Shown here: positions 11,562 to 22,399 of the stretch, one piece after another
How positions within the stretch are numbered: position 1 is the stretch's first letter
Layout of the letters: each line of letters opens with the position of its first letter
Origin: Trichoplusia ni
Taxonomy: Eukaryota; Arthropoda; Insecta; Lepidoptera; Noctuidae
Direction of reading: 5' to 3'
DNA: 64,000 bases
Assembly (NCBI RefSeq): GCF_003590095.1
Contig: NC_039486.1
Location: 8,492,336-8,556,335 of the forward strand
Program-made: the position numbers and the translations under genes
Notes under the pieces: model-generated
Told to the model about the DNA's origin: nothing
The model's database searches: none
Seen by the model: the letters and a program-made list of their open reading frames with translations, nothing else

Positions 11562-12599
11562 TTTTCCGTTTAAAATAGTTGTAGTAAAATGTTCTTTTTA
11601 TTTATCTAGCTGATAACTCCGTAACAATGGTTGTAAATTTAACAATCTCCCAAAACTTTCCCCAAGATTGTCAACTTGTGCTCGTTCTATTGTTTTAGTT
11701 GAGGTTCCTTATACTTTCAGCCAGTAATTATTAAAATAAGTTATTTGGAAGCAATTACGGTCATATTTTATGGAGACAATGTAGGAATTTCAGAAAAGAG
11801 TTAAAACGCAATTTCCTCCTAGTTTCCTGTTAATCTTCGACGTGAAAAGAAGGATGTTTTAATTTTAACTTAGGTGTCTTTGTGGGTTTGATGTAGCATA
11901 ATATATTTTATAATAAAACATTTCTTTATTTCTTTTAAGACAGTTGAAGATTACTGGCATGAGGTTTGTTGGGGTTTTGCATCGCTACTTTTATGTATCT
12001 ACGAGTTTCATCGATGTTTGAATAAGCCAAACCACAACCTTGTCGAAACTCTTTCGTACAAAGTCGATGTCTTCATTTTCTTAACTAGGTTCTAACTACA
12101 AACTTTTTTCCTTTCGCACGTATTTGACAGTTCATTTTTCAACAATTAGGCCAACCGTTATGGCGTTAATACTCGGTCGAATTTCACGGTTGCAAGCAGT
12201 GACGTAAAAGAAAATGAGCTTTCACATAACAATGATTGGCTATGGTGATTTTTATTTTACAACGGAAATAACATTGCTTTATTATTGTTGATGAAAAGGA
12301 CCTTTTTTGAAGGTTTAACCATTTGTTGCAAATGTTTTTTTTTTGTATCAACAAGAAGGTACATTCACAACATTTAGTTTTATATAAATAAGCCAGCCTG
12401 GCATCTATTCCTGAGCAAAAGCCTCTTTTCATATAAATAATGAAGATTGACTATCACGCTGGTATGCAATTTGACAATTGCTTATGCTAATTGTTGGAAA
12501 CCAAGTTACCTCACGATAATTGATTCCCCATTTGTCGGTAACGTTCCGGAAACACCAAGAGATTAAATATAATATTGAAATAGTCACATTGGTACTTGC
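11562..12599. other. Non-coding, no gene seen
   Basis: AT-rich sequence. The minus-strand open frame 12184-12432 has no recognisable features and low-complexity composition, and is not called. Confidence 0.45.
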
Positions 12600-12671
12600 C
12601 TGCATTGGCTTCGATCCTGTAACCTCGTACATATAAATCCGTTTATAGAACTGCACTGCCACCAAGACATC
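12600..12671 (-). repeat. tRNA-derived SINE head, decayed
   Basis: On the minus strand the order is 'cttggtggcagtgcag', resembling a tRNA A box (TGGCNNAGTGG), then about 25 nt further on 'ggttacaggatcgaagcc', resembling a tRNA B box (GGTTCGANNCC). No cloverleaf can be drawn, so it is not a working tRNA gene. It is the head of a degenerate SINE. Confidence 0.45.
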
Positions 12672-14395
12672 TGTAAAATATTAAGTACAAAGTAGTATGA
12701 GTGAAGAGTTTCTAGGAAGGAAATAGGTAAGACTTATACCAACGTTTCTGAAATACCAGTGAAAATTCTCATAACTGGGCTTAAATTCTAGAACTCACAA
12801 ATCGGATAATCGGTTACTTAATTAAACTTGAAGCCAAGTATAAAGTAACTTAATGAAACCATAGATATTTAACTTACATCGCTACAACGAACTCGCATAA
12901 TAGGCTTTTCACACTTCAATTGTTAAGAATTGAAATTCAGAATTATTTGGTTACGTATTTAGGAAAATTCTGCCAGAAATTTTAGGTTCGATCTATTGTG
13001 CCTTTGTCAAAGTAATAGACATTATGTACTTACACAATGAAGATAATATTGTGTTGAGGATGTAGGCGTGAAAAACGCCAAAATGTTTGGCTTTGTTATA
13101 TAAAGAAGTTCAACATTTCAGCCGCCATATTGCTTTCACTTTTCCGCGCCAATTCGGCTGTCAGTTCTGTGTGGCCAGTAACAATACCTCAGCTGTCTAT
13201 GATTTGTGTATTTCAATTTCACTAAGTACCTGAGTCTCTTTAACTAGCTATTCATGGGTATAAACGGTCCCAAAATACTTTATGTAGGCTTATGTTATGG
13301 AACGCCGCTTAAAGGGAATATTAAAATATATTTTACGCGGTAGCAAGTAACGTTCGTAAATATTTGCAAGAGTTATACAGTATTTTGTGCCGAACGAAAA
13401 TGAGTTTTGGGCTTTTTATAGATAGTCATTTAGTCTGTAGATAATATATTTTTTCTATTAAAATACGTCGTTAAAGAAGCCGATGTCAAGGAGCGGTTAT
13501 AAACACGACCGTGGAGGAAAAACGGTTGTAAAAAGACAGTCTTAGAGAGTACTTCTAAAACCTAATATTAATAACTTTACACCAGCTAGCGGAGCAGTAT
13601 ACACGTATAACCGACTGGTTAACATAGGAATAAGTTGTTAAGAAAAATATCACAACCTAAAATATTGAATTTAAAAACAATCGAAAGAATGAATAACAAT
13701 AACTTTCTCAATGTTTACAACAACCCCGAGATCTCCTCTGTAGTTGCTTTGGCTCAGTTTTGAATGTAGATTGTTTTCAACTAGTTCAATTTCGAAACTA
13801 GTATTTTTCACATTTTATTCGATCAGCTTGTTTTTAGAGCGATAAATTTTAACGAGTTTATACGGTACCTAAACTGTTGTTTATGAAGCCAGCTCGTAAA
13901 CCATAGACTGAGGAATAAATATCTATTAAAATACTGGGCTTTTGTTAAAGAGCTTTATATATAAACCGTCATTTCCATAATAGTTTCATCCTAATATTGA
14001 TACTGACAGTGTGAGGTGTCGAATGTCGGCTTCGGTTTCTGTTCGTCATTGCTACCTTGTCTAAGCAATGTAACCGCATAGCCCGCATACAACTGGCATT
14101 GACGTTTTGTGTTTGGTTTGCTTTGATTACGGCAAAGAGACTGGATATTCATACATTTACCTAACTACACACAAGTTCCAGGTGTTCATAATGGTGTATG
14201 AATTCATCGATTGTCGTAGCACTGCACGCGCTGTAAGAATACCGAGCGCAGGGAACCTTGACGTTTAGGCAACTCAGCGAGGGCCCGATCCCCCATACAC
14301 TCAAAAACATATATTATTTACGCGCACAGGTAATTTATTCCTTCCTTCAAGAGCAGTGGGTTTACATTTTCCATGTGTAAACGTCTCACGTATAA
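12672..14395. other. Non-coding, one promoter-like patch
   Basis: No gene is supported. The only notable piece is the promoter-like patch around 13097-13170, listed separately. The block near 14210-14320 is somewhat CpG-rich ('gcactgcacgcgctgtaag'), without further signals. Confidence 0.4.
13097..13170 (+). promoter_or_regulatory. Promoter-like motif cluster
   Basis: A perfect TATA box (TATATAAAG, 13097-13105) is followed by a YY1/Pho-type match, GCCGCCATATTG (13121-13132). An E2F-like TTTCCGCGCC (13141-13150) comes next, then an arthropod initiator, TCAGTT (13161-13166). Each motif alone is weak, and the initiator lies further from the TATA box (about 65 bp) than the usual 30 bp. No open frame or exon follows within several hundred bases. 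This could be a non-coding RNA promoter, an enhancer or chance. Confidence 0.25.
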
Positions 14396-15375
14396 ATGAG
14401 TTTCAATAGCCCTCTGGTAGTCTATGTTTACAGTAAGTACGCAAGACCTCTGGCTGTTTTCATACATTATTCGACTCTGGATAATATCTATGCAAAGTCA
14501 AATCACGCAGACTCAAACATGTACGACTTGAGAACAAAGGTAAACGTGGGTTCCCTAATTATAATTGTAAAACATTTATCGATATCACAAGACCGACTAA
14601 GATTCATATCTTTATGTAACAAAATACTTTACGAACTTCATAAGTGTAATTTTTCCATGTTTCCGTTAATGTTATTGTTAATTTGTAGTAAGAAATTTGG
14701 TTTGTTGCATTATTATTACCTTAAAACTCGACTTATCAAGAAAATATACTTATTTTTCATGCGGTTCAAAAATATCCGCCTTTTAAATCTGATCATCAGT
14801 TACCTATGTATGTCTTCTTTAACTGTAGGAGGAGCCCAGGGGTAAAGTTAAACGCATTGAGTAAGGTGGGTTCGATCTCCGCCTTAGACAAGCATCTGTG
14901 TCTTCTGCGAATTCTTTTTGCCGAATCTGGAAGTCTTTGTGCATGTGACTTGAATGTTTATGAAACCTCTCGCGGTACAAAGTTTAACTTCTTAGTGCGG
15001 GAGACGTTTCGGAAAAAAATCTTTCCGAACGTTTTTGCTATGCACTTCAAAATTTATATTGGGGATAATAGTAGGTACACATACATGCATGTTCATTACC
15101 TTACACAAATGCAGTATTTTAAAGATGAACGGGGTCTGTTTGGGCACGTTGTCCATAAAATACGCTTGACATGGTTTTCAGTTGTGAACCCACAGAATGA
15201 CTGGGTACGACCGCCTCCTTATTGCCTGACCTCTAAGAAACTAATACGTGATAAACATACAAACTTGCCTCACATTTGCATAAACTTTGTGTCAACAAAA
15301 CATATTGTCAACATAATCTTACTTAATTTAAGCGTAAGCCGTATTACGACTTTAATTATAATTAGAATATGTTAA
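14396..15375 (+). other. Two overlapping unexplained open frames (149 and 189 codons)
   Basis: Frames 14396-14845 and 14806-15375 overlap by 40 nt in different phases and are the longest open stretch of the window. The translations are Leu/Ile/Lys-rich without a recognisable domain. The second frame runs through SINE debris at 14864-14966, which argues against a real gene. I see no start context, splice site or poly(A) context that supports them. They are best treated as chance or repeat-derived frames. Confidence 0.25.
14864..14966 (+). repeat. SINE/LINE-tail fragment
   Basis: 'gtgggttcgatctccgcc' followed by 'agacaagcatctgtgt' and 'aatctggaagtctttgtgca', then 'tgtgacttgaatgttt'. These are the ordered blocks of a very common lepidopteran SINE body (tRNA B-box-like GGTTCGATC, then gacaa.cat.tgtgt, then tctgg..gtctttgtgcatgtga). 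Diverged and partial. Confidence 0.55.
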
Positions 15376-15480
15376 TAAGCGTGTAAACAAGTGTTCCCAT
15401 TCCAAGAAAAGCTTTTACTTAATAAAAAGATAAATATGTCAAAATTCTTAGTAGCATGGTAATTAGCCGAAGATAGATCT

Positions 15481-15553
15481 CGATGGCGTACAATAAGGGA
15501 GGCCAGCAGTGGACGAATATGGGCCTATGACGACGACGATGATGGTGATGATG
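15481..15553 (+). mobile_element. LINE (RTE-type) 3' tail with GAT/GAC microsatellite
   Basis: 'agggaggccagcagtgga...tatgggcctatgac' runs into gacgacgatgatggtgatgatg. The 'cagcagtggg...gggct...gatgatgatg' ending is the usual 3' end of RTE-like retrotransposons in moths. Only the last 70 bp remain. No reverse transcriptase sequence is visible upstream. Confidence 0.6.
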
Positions 15554-15597
15554 CTAATTTTTCCGTCATAGAAATATACACTTTTTAGTATGGAAGA

Positions 15598-15670
15598 AGA
15601 ATTCTCAAGGATCCACTTCCTTGGTGGAGAAGAAGAAGGTCGTGTCAGACTCTTACTGACAAAACCTGAA
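15598..15670 (-). repeat. Dispersed repeat fragment, pairs with 10243-10314
   Basis: The reverse complement reads 'ttcaggtttt.gtcagtaagagtctgacacgacc...ccaccaaggaagtggatccttgagaattc', matching 10243-10314 block by block. It lies 45 bp after the LINE tail and in the opposite orientation. Confidence 0.5.
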
Positions 15671-16500
15671 TCGCCCGCATTTAGTCGCTGCATGGTTTAC
15701 AGGAATACTTCAATTTAACATTATTTATTCAGGACTACTTGTAACTACATGGACAGATATAAAAGAATAGCACAGCCTCTGACAATTTTAATCAAAAATA
15801 TACGAGGAACTAACATGATTACTACCATAAATAAAATACTTTGTTTTCGAGTTGCGTAATGCAATGGACAGGTGAAAACATGGCTTTTTGAAATACAATT
15901 TTAAAATACTGACATAAAATTAAAAATTTCATTTAACATTTTGCCTTTCACGGAAATAAATATTTTATGTTATGGTTTATATGCGGGGAGGATGGTATCG
16001 AATTCAGTACGTTGCTTGCACTTGAAAATAAATTATTATTCTGGATTAAAATATGGTAAACATCACAATAACTACATCACCCTTTTGATTTATGGTGATA
16101 TCATGGTGTACGAGATAAGTTAACAAAACCCTGCCTTAGCCTACAGGCTGGTGGGAGGTTGAAAAAAAAAAAAAAACAATTTAATAATCAATGAATTATT
16201 TACAGGAAACTTAGACTCGTAATGTAAAAAAGTCCTCGCAAAAGAGAATTGACAAATTCGGCCCTATTTGTCGTTTGTCACAGACACTGGCTTCTTTATT
16301 CCATTGACATGAAAGTCTGCATCCAAATCTGTTACTAATCCTTATACCTACAAGGAAGGGGGAAGGGGAGAAGGTTGTACAAACTAATAAAGAAATCATA
16401 ACCGTTGCGGGCTTATCATTGTGGATTGCTAGAACATAAACACAAATACAGATTGGCAAATTAAATTTTGAATTAGTTAAGGAATAATATACATATATTA
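15671..16500. other. Non-coding, no gene seen
   Basis: AT-rich sequence with a short poly-A run (about 16160-16175). No feature supported. Confidence 0.45.
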
Positions 16501-16670
16501 CGTATATTATAAATGCGAAAGTGTGTGAGTGTTTTTGTTGCCTCTGTAACCGCTGGACCGAATTTAATGAAATTTGGTATGGGGATAGCGGACTATATAA
16601 GCTACTCTTATTTTTTTTGCTGCAATAAGTGACATCCAAGCGGGTGGAGTCACAAGCAATATGCAGTAGC
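16501..16670 (+). mobile_element. Second Helitron-like family, truncated copy
   Basis: 'tattataaatgcgaaagtgtg', then 'aaccgctggaccgaatttaa' and 'gaaatttggtatggggatag', then 'aagcgggtggagtcacaagca'. These are the ordered blocks of a very common insect repeat that normally ends '...gccgcgggc..agCTAG'. The CTAG end is not preserved here. Related pieces lie at 35519-35707 and, inverted, at 60798-60975. The 207-codon minus-strand frame 16211-16834 passes through this repeat and is spurious. Confidence 0.55.
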
Positions 16671-16750
16671 CAAATATTTCCTAAACAATTTAGATATACG
16701 GCATTTCTACAGGTGGCCTTCCACCAGCAGTGACGTAAAGCTACTACCAC

Positions 16751-16803
16751 TGTGGAAGCAAGACAGCGCACTAAGTGGCATAGAGCGGCGTCTCTCTTCC
16801 ACA
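16751..16803 (+). repeat. Short palindromic hairpin repeat, copy H1 (53 bp)
   Basis: It begins TGTGGAAGCAAGACAGCGC and ends GGCGTCTCTCTTCCACA. The outer 8 bp, TGTGGAAG/CTTCCACA, are perfect inverted repeats, and the next bases (gc.agaCagCGc / gcGgCGTCTCtc) pair partly. The same sequence recurs at 29116-29178 and, inverted, at 35750-35802. A dispersed hairpin of constant length suggests a tiny MITE or a structured part of a larger repeat. Confidence 0.6.
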
Positions 16804-19140
16804 ACACTCTTACTTCGGCTTTCGGGGTTGGCACACAGAACTGTCTGGTGTCGTACGTTTAATACATTTGAACAGTACCAGGTGAAATTGATTTTACAAA
16901 AGGCTGAAGTCTGAAACAGTTAACCTATTTTGCACCTCGATTTCAGCGACATTTTTGCGACTATTCCTATTTTGATTTCCTCTAGGAATCGTAGGCGTAC
17001 CTACCGTAAGAAGTAGATGTTTATTTACTAACGGAAAACAAGGAAAGCTTACAAAAAGATAGCGTCATAGTCTCAGGACGAAGACTTTAGCTTTATATTG
17101 AAAGATGTCGTACACCTACGTATATGACTCTTAAACATATCAAAATATTATGGTATTCAAAGAAGTATAAAGGGTTCCGTATATCGCGTGTTTCACTAAT
17201 CTGCTTATGGTATTAGTAAAATAGGTCGTCGTTTTTTATTCTGTACGTATGTAGCTATGTGAAATGTGAAATATGGCATTTTTTTATTAAGTATAACCCG
17301 CCTTTGAACCAGCACGAATTGGATGACTGATGTTCTAAATCCATGTTAGAAATAATAATGTATTTAAATGATTAAAAAACAAACATCTTCATGATTTATA
17401 AGTTGAAGGACTTGCTAAAGAAAAAAAAGAGCGGCTGTTTGTCTTAATTGGCTATAGAAATACGTACAGTTTATAAAATACAATAATTTATGTTTCACGT
17501 GTCTAGCTTGTATTTATCAAAATCTTTATTAAATTAAATCAAAGTGAACATCAAATATTATATTTTATTAACGTGAATGCGTAAATTCAGGCTTTCATTT
17601 ATATTATTTTAATAAGTCGGAGTTTTCATTAAATAATTTATGGAATATTTGTTTTATTACAGTTTTCACTGATTATAATGTTCTTTCCAATTTTTAATAT
17701 CATAAAAATATTTTGAAAAATATGTTTCTAGTGGGAAATTAACAGTTTTATTCGCATCACATTTTCAAATAGCTAACAACGGTAATGTGTATTTTTCAAC
17801 ATAATATTTCTTTTCTATAACGTTTTCACAATTCAACGCTCTCATAATTCACAAAAATAATTACAAGTCAATAGGGAAGGGCTATAACAAGAGCCGAACT
17901 TAAGAAAAACAACAAGCCGTAAACGATTCGTCACGGCATTGCAATTTGCGAGGCTAAGATAATGCATATATTATGTATGGGGCGGAGACCACGTAATATT
18001 GAGGGCCACCCTTCACTGTCGCTGATTTCCCCTTAGGGAATGTTGGGTCAGACGTGCTCAGAACTAAAACGACAGTCCCTTCGCTTCCCTTCGCTCCCTT
18101 CAGCCCTTCATAGTTCTCATACTTGTATCATGATGATAAAGTTTTTTGTACTTATCAATTACAGATTTAATTACTGTAATGGTTTGACACATTTCATAAT
18201 TTAAAAAAAGAGGTCTTCAAAAATGGACGTGAATGGTTGAAAACGAAGAGATATTGAAATTGTTTTAAACTTTTAATAATTGTGATTCTTTTAAATGTAA
18301 GTTTAGCGAAAATGATATTTAATAAAAGATATCGCTTTCAATATATATACTTTTTAGATATTTATCTTGGCAATTAAAAATGTTCTTCCAACATTTCGAA
18401 TACTCTTGATTCTTCTTTTAAAGTTTTTTGTTCTCGGTTATCTCTTGTAAGGCAAGAAACTGTAACTAAAACTTAACTCTACAATTAAACAGATTGCTAA
18501 CACCATACAATATCAGAAACAAGAAAACCGCTTAATAATTGAATCAAAATTAATATCTTTGTTTAAGAGACATACAACATTGCCTAGAAATTGTGAATGT
18601 TGATTTGTAGGCTTTACAAGTAAACAGAATTGAAATAACTTGATTTTCATTTCAGACCATTAATTTACTGTTCATTGTTGCCTATTTATAAAAATATTAG
18701 TTAAGCATTATATTTTATACTATCTTTGCTATTTTGCCCGTCTGGATTCCTTTTGAAAGTAAGTACTCAAAGTTGAAAAAAGTAGAGTCTTTTGCGAATG
18801 ATAGACTAATAAACATAAGCACAATGTCATTAATTTTGAGCTTCAAGCCATTCTTCCTTTTGAGATAATTAGGACCACATCAAGCTTTTCTGTGTGTTCA
18901 ACCCACACATCAAAATCTACTTTTTTGAATAAAAACAGATTCAGACCTAATTTTACTGAAGCTTAACCACTAAGGAGTATTGATATCAACTTCAAAGGCA
19001 AATCACTCTCGAAACTGCTACTAGTTTTTTGATACATTTCAATAGACCACAACAGAACCTCGAGTCATTGCGATCAGCTCTTTAGTATGAGCGTTAATCC
19101 ATAAGTCAGTAATGAGTAAAAAATAAATTATGATGCCTTT
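16804..19140. other. Non-coding, no gene seen
   Basis: AT-rich sequence. A pyrimidine-rich repeated patch, 'cccttcgcttcccttcgctcc' split into near-identical 9-mers, lies at about 18077-18105. Nothing else is supported. Confidence 0.45.
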
Positions 19141-19290
19141 TTAGGTTTCTGTCCCCAAAGGGAAAAAAACAGAACCCTATCACCATCTAAGGCTCCTCTG
19201 TCTGTCTGTGTTTCTAGCTGCATCGCTTGAACAGTTATACAGATTATGTATTGGTTTCCGCTATAATAATGACAAAAATAGCGAGGTTAA
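19141..19290 (+). repeat. Interspersed repeat (GGAACCC family), 5' part
   Basis: 'ttctgtccccaaaggg', then 'cagaaccctatcaccatcta', then 'ggctcctctgtctgtctgtg...tagctgcatc.cttgaacagt', matching the 5' half of the copies at 5821 and 39696. It is diverged and ends before the 3' blocks. Confidence 0.5.
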
Positions 19291-22200
19291 GCAATAGCTA
19301 GAACGGTCATAAATTAGCTGGCATCCAACCGAGTTGTTTTTCTTTAGCCTATTACCACGGGACTCTTAATGACGGAGGGGCGACTCGTACTTAAAATGTA
19401 GCTATTTAATCATTCGTGTCATCATGTATAGTGCAACTTAGCAATCTAAAAAAAATGTATAAAAAAATATTCAACAAGCTCCGGCATTCGGACTGCGTTC
19501 CATTCCAGGGACCTATGCCAATCTAGTATTTATACATACTTGGATCTGCATATACGATCGTATACCTACTACAATGTATGTCAGAGTCCTACTTACTTTA
19601 ACTTCATAAACATTTCAGTTTTTCACACAACTGTAGGGGTTAGAACAAAAAATACACGAAAATAAGTAATCAACTAAAGAATGTATTGAAAATAGGAACT
19701 TACCGATCATAGCCCATTTAAACCAATTTTTGTGTCGTTTCCACGAGTTTCCCTGCTATAATTTCTACGACAAACACTTTAATTTACATATTTATTTTAC
19801 TAGCACTATAAGCAGACTTTTTATATGTAGGAACTTACCCCAATGAAAATTCAAATGTCTATAAAATGAAATATTAGATTCTTTGATGGTTCTAATAACA
19901 ATACGGTTTACGAGGATGCATGGAGGGGTCTCTCTCACCCCCGGGATTATTAGTTACTGCAGATACTATTTGAAATTCCTCAGGGATCAGAGGGGCGTCA
20001 GTGAAATGAAAACTGGTCATGTGAAAATGCTTTCATTGCTTTTTACGCGTCGCCAGAGGCAATTTAGACGTTGCGGTGTTTTGTTGAGAACAGGGCCCAA
20101 GCTCTGGGGAATAGTAGGTGATTCTATTGCTCACGCTCTGTGGGAGTCGACGGCAATATATTCTGCTTCATTGATTTCTTAACAAATAACTACTTGATAT
20201 TGATCACTAATACTCATAGGGAACAAAAGATTTTGCGATCTATTTATATTTTTCTTGCAAACACTTTGTACATACGCGTATTAAGCTTGTCAGGTTAGCA
20301 GTGTTACCGGATTTGACTTAAGCTGTATAAAGCCTGGACTTTTAACAACGTTTTATAACGGAACCATTTAACATTTAGATAATATAACTTCTCCAAAATC
20401 ATAATAGCATTTAACAGTGAGTGTCAGCTAATGAGTAGAGTTAGAAGCAAACCACGCGAGGAACTGAAGCGATGGAAAACATAATGTACGAGCCAGACGG
20501 GGTACCGTAAGCTGCTTTATCTAGTTAATGTCAACGGCAAAGCGCTCGTGTATTTACGTCAAGTCTGTTCTCGGCGACTAGGACAGGTGCTATCAATGTG
20601 TAATCAATATCAATTCTTGGTTCACTTTTTCTTGTTCGGGACCGAAAATATCCTTAAACGAGTCACTTATCCTTTAAATAAATATAAAGAAATTATCTGC
20701 AGACATCGGCATCTAAAGAACATTGAAAATTTCGATGATCCTTCCATTTGGCATTGAATTCCTTTCTTCTCCGTCTAATAGCATACTTAGTTCACTAATT
20801 CACTTGCTACGACTTTTGATATTTAGCTGCGTACGTTTAAGAGCTGCTGGGGTAAGATATTCGGCTGTAAGTTGTAACAGACTTAGAGGGGTGCGCCAGC
20901 CGCCAAGACAGCTATGTAAATATGTAAGGAGGGCGAAGACGATGAGATATATTGATAGCATTATACCACGATTAACAATCCATCGAGGTCGGTTATTACG
21001 GCATTATCTGCTCCCCAGAGAGGTTTACTTTCAATAAAAGGTCTGTGAAATGTGAAGTGACGATTTAAGATGATCAAATATTAAAGAACGCATTTCGGTT
21101 GTTACTATTAAATTTAAATCCATCATGCGATCTAGCACTTAAGACACATTGTGTGAGGCGCCTGAAAAAATAGCACACGTGATACACACAAACATGTGAA
21201 TAAACATACCCGAAGACATCAAGTGTAAAAAAAACAATTTTAGAGATCGCTCCAAAATAAACAATGGGTTCAAAAGAACCCCAGAGCAAATCATTAGGGT
21301 GAAAAAACTTTGGGGGACCCCAAGCGCGCGTGCACGAACGAGATGAGCAGCCAAAATTTTATTTCATCCCATCCCTTTTGATAAACAATACACTTACGCA
21401 AACATTACGTATCTACGTCGATATTGTTTTAGGGTTCACCTAGTGGTTAAGAGACAACGATAAATAGACAATTCGCCTTCAAATTCTCTCAGTCTTCGAG
21501 TAAGTATAGAAAAACAACTTCCCGTTTATCTGGATTTGAAAGAGTAACGTTAAATCATCATATGTCAGCTGTTTATTTTCCCGGGTATATCATAAAGTCG
21601 ACTGAGCGAAACGTTGACATGATATCTGCGAATTCGCGTGATATTTCTCGAGGAGGTGAAAAGTGACATTACCATAAACATAGCTGCATATTGAATTAAA
21701 ATTGACGTATTTTTTATCCGAGTGCGCTATTTGTTGCATATTATGTTCTGTATTTTGTGCCCATCGACAAATGTATTATTTGAAAACAGAAGGTAATTGA
21801 ATGCCTTTGTCTTCTTCGCTTCCAAAGCTTATTGGAACTCTTTTGAGATTCACTCATTGGACTGGCTTTGGAGATGTCATTAAATCGTTTCCGAGTTTTA
21901 CATATCCAACATAAACTTCGAAACTTAGTCTTTTCTTCTATATAAAGGCAGGAATATTCGATTTATTAATCATTTTTTATTAGAACGTTATCTACCATGA
22001 ATCAAAAGGGGTGTCAAGATGTTCACGCACTTATGGTAATGCGTAATAAAAGTACATTAGTGTTATTACTACAGACCCTCTTTCCTTACCGAAAGTAATT
22101 CCAGAGTGTTATAATAATCATAATATAACCAATCGAAACACAACAAGGAAAAATTATGACAATATTGAGCTCGCAAGCAATTTGTGGAGATGTTTATGTA

Positions 22201-22399
22201 GCTCGTTTTTTAAGCGAACCTTATCTGTTAAATTACAATATGATAGACCTCGATCAGAGTAGTCAGTAAATATTTCTAAAAGCTAAAACTTATTAAAATT
22301 TTGGACAGCATAATCATACAACGTAATACTCAACAGAACTCTGGATACATTACCAACCTCATAATATTTTAAATCCTAGACAATCCCTGCGGACGGTAT
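19291..22399. other. Non-coding, no gene seen
   Basis: Mixed sequence. Open frames at 19883-20182 (99 codons), 20548-20757 and 20723-21037 (104 codons) show no protein features, start context or splice sites and are not called. The patch 19920-20160 is more GC-rich than its surroundings and could be an unrecognised repeat. Confidence 0.35.

Noticed and set aside
12600..12671. Possible tRNA gene (A- and B-box-like sequence)
   Set aside because: No acceptor stem, anticodon arm or T-run terminator can be drawn. It is better explained as a SINE head.
14864..14885. B-box-like GGTTCGATC as part of a tRNA
   Set aside because: The downstream blocks match a common SINE body and no cloverleaf forms.
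16211..16834. 207-codon minus-strand open frame
   Set aside because: It crosses a Helitron-like fragment (16501-16670) and a hairpin repeat (16751-16803) and has no domain, start context or consistent composition.
19883..20182. 99-codon open frame in a locally GC-richer patch
   Set aside because: No recognisable domain or start context. The patch may be a repeat I cannot identify.
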